Shown piece by piece: positions 63,902 to 64,000 of a DNA stretch of 64,000 bases. The notes beneath the pieces are model-generated. The model did not search any database. It was not told where the DNA came from and saw only the letters and a list, made by a program, of their open reading frames with translations. The position numbers and the translations under genes were made by a program. Source of the DNA: JBFFMO01 sp041390025 (GTDB taxonomy: Bacteria > Myxococcota_A > Bradymonadia > Bradymonadales > Bradymonadaceae); assembly GCA_041390025.1 (NCBI GenBank), contig JAWKQR010000028.1, positions 11,932-75,931 on the forward strand, in the 5' to 3' direction. Each line of letters opens with the position of its first letter. Position 1 is the stretch's first letter.

Positions 63902-63990
63902 GGGCCGGCAACCTCCCGGTTGCCGGATTTCGGTATGGGCGGAGGCACATGGGCCGGCAACCTCCGGTTGCCGGATTCGGCGACAGCCGA
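63902..63990 (+). repeat. Pair of dispersed hairpin repeats at the window edge
   Basis: First copy GGGCCGGCAACCTCCCGG-TTGCCGGA (63902-63930) without stem 2; second GGGCCGGCAACCTCC-GGTTGCCGGA followed by TTCGGCGACAGCCGA (63951-63990). These are the GGCC-flanked subtype seen in the tandem array at 26.9 kb. Confidence 0.85.
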
Positions 63991-64000
63991 AAAAGAACGT

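Overview
The window is GC-rich (about 60%), densely coded bacterial chromosome. I infer a Gram-negative deltaproteobacterial-grade organism (Myxococcota/Bradymonadota-like). The grounds are an aerobic cbb3 oxidase operon, about 19 predicted outer-membrane or periplasmic lipoproteins among roughly 49 genes, Asn/Thr-rich low-complexity linkers after the lipobox, very Cys-rich secreted proteins, and a DUF1592/DUF1552 pair. That placement rests on family content only. I saw no rRNA, tRNA, phage, insertion sequence or CRISPR array.

Layout. 1-3.65 kb (minus): high-affinity respiration operon ccoNO (fused)-ccoQ-ccoP-ccoG, the last cut by the window edge, with a divergent HCGGMCG membrane protein beside it. 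4.8-8.5 kb: a BspA-like lipoprotein, a TauE/SafE transporter and a YD-repeat-like lipoprotein. 8.5-11.3 kb: polA. 11.4-16.8 kb: a secreted metzincin and HEAT-repeat protein, then ssb, a DUF2007-like protein, an HExxH protein, a double universal stress protein and an acidic-repeat lipoprotein on the minus strand. 17.1-24.75 kb (plus): two OB-fold-like lipoproteins, a beta-barrel protein, a lamin-tail lipoprotein and two phospholipase-D-fold lipoproteins in a tight run. This is the best candidate for an undescribed surface system, possibly handling nucleic acid or other phosphodiesters. 24.8-33 kb: a fused MFS/spermidine-synthase-like protein, a deacylase, a tandem pair of N/T-linker lipoproteins and an envelope pair. 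33.4-38.4 kb: deoC with an unusual N-terminal extension, a degenerate AMP-binding protein and a GT39-like glycosyltransferase. 39.2-44.9 kb: an 1877-residue modular lipoprotein. 45-48.3 kb: a DUF1592/DUF1552 pair. 48.4-54.3 kb: a tetR-tolC-MFP-RND efflux operon. 54.6-58.2 kb: family 4 uracil-DNA glycosylase, two paralogous small lipoproteins and a membrane-anchored caspase-like protein. 58.2-60.9 kb: coaBC, a NudL-type Nudix hydrolase and a DUF296 protein. 61-63.8 kb: an EGF-like/triple-repeat lipoprotein.

Two features run across the whole window. First, a short hairpin repeat family of about 40 nt occurs at about 16 intergenic places. Its first stem varies between copies, usually with matching changes in both arms, and is followed by a GCGAAGC- or GCGTAGC-type mini-hairpin; one place is a five-unit tandem array. 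Second, three genes (the metzincin, ssb twice, the MFS/spermidine-synthase protein) read correctly only if single missing C or G bases are restored. All four events are one-base deletions in short C/G runs or pairs, which suggests base-calling errors in the source assembly rather than real inactivation.
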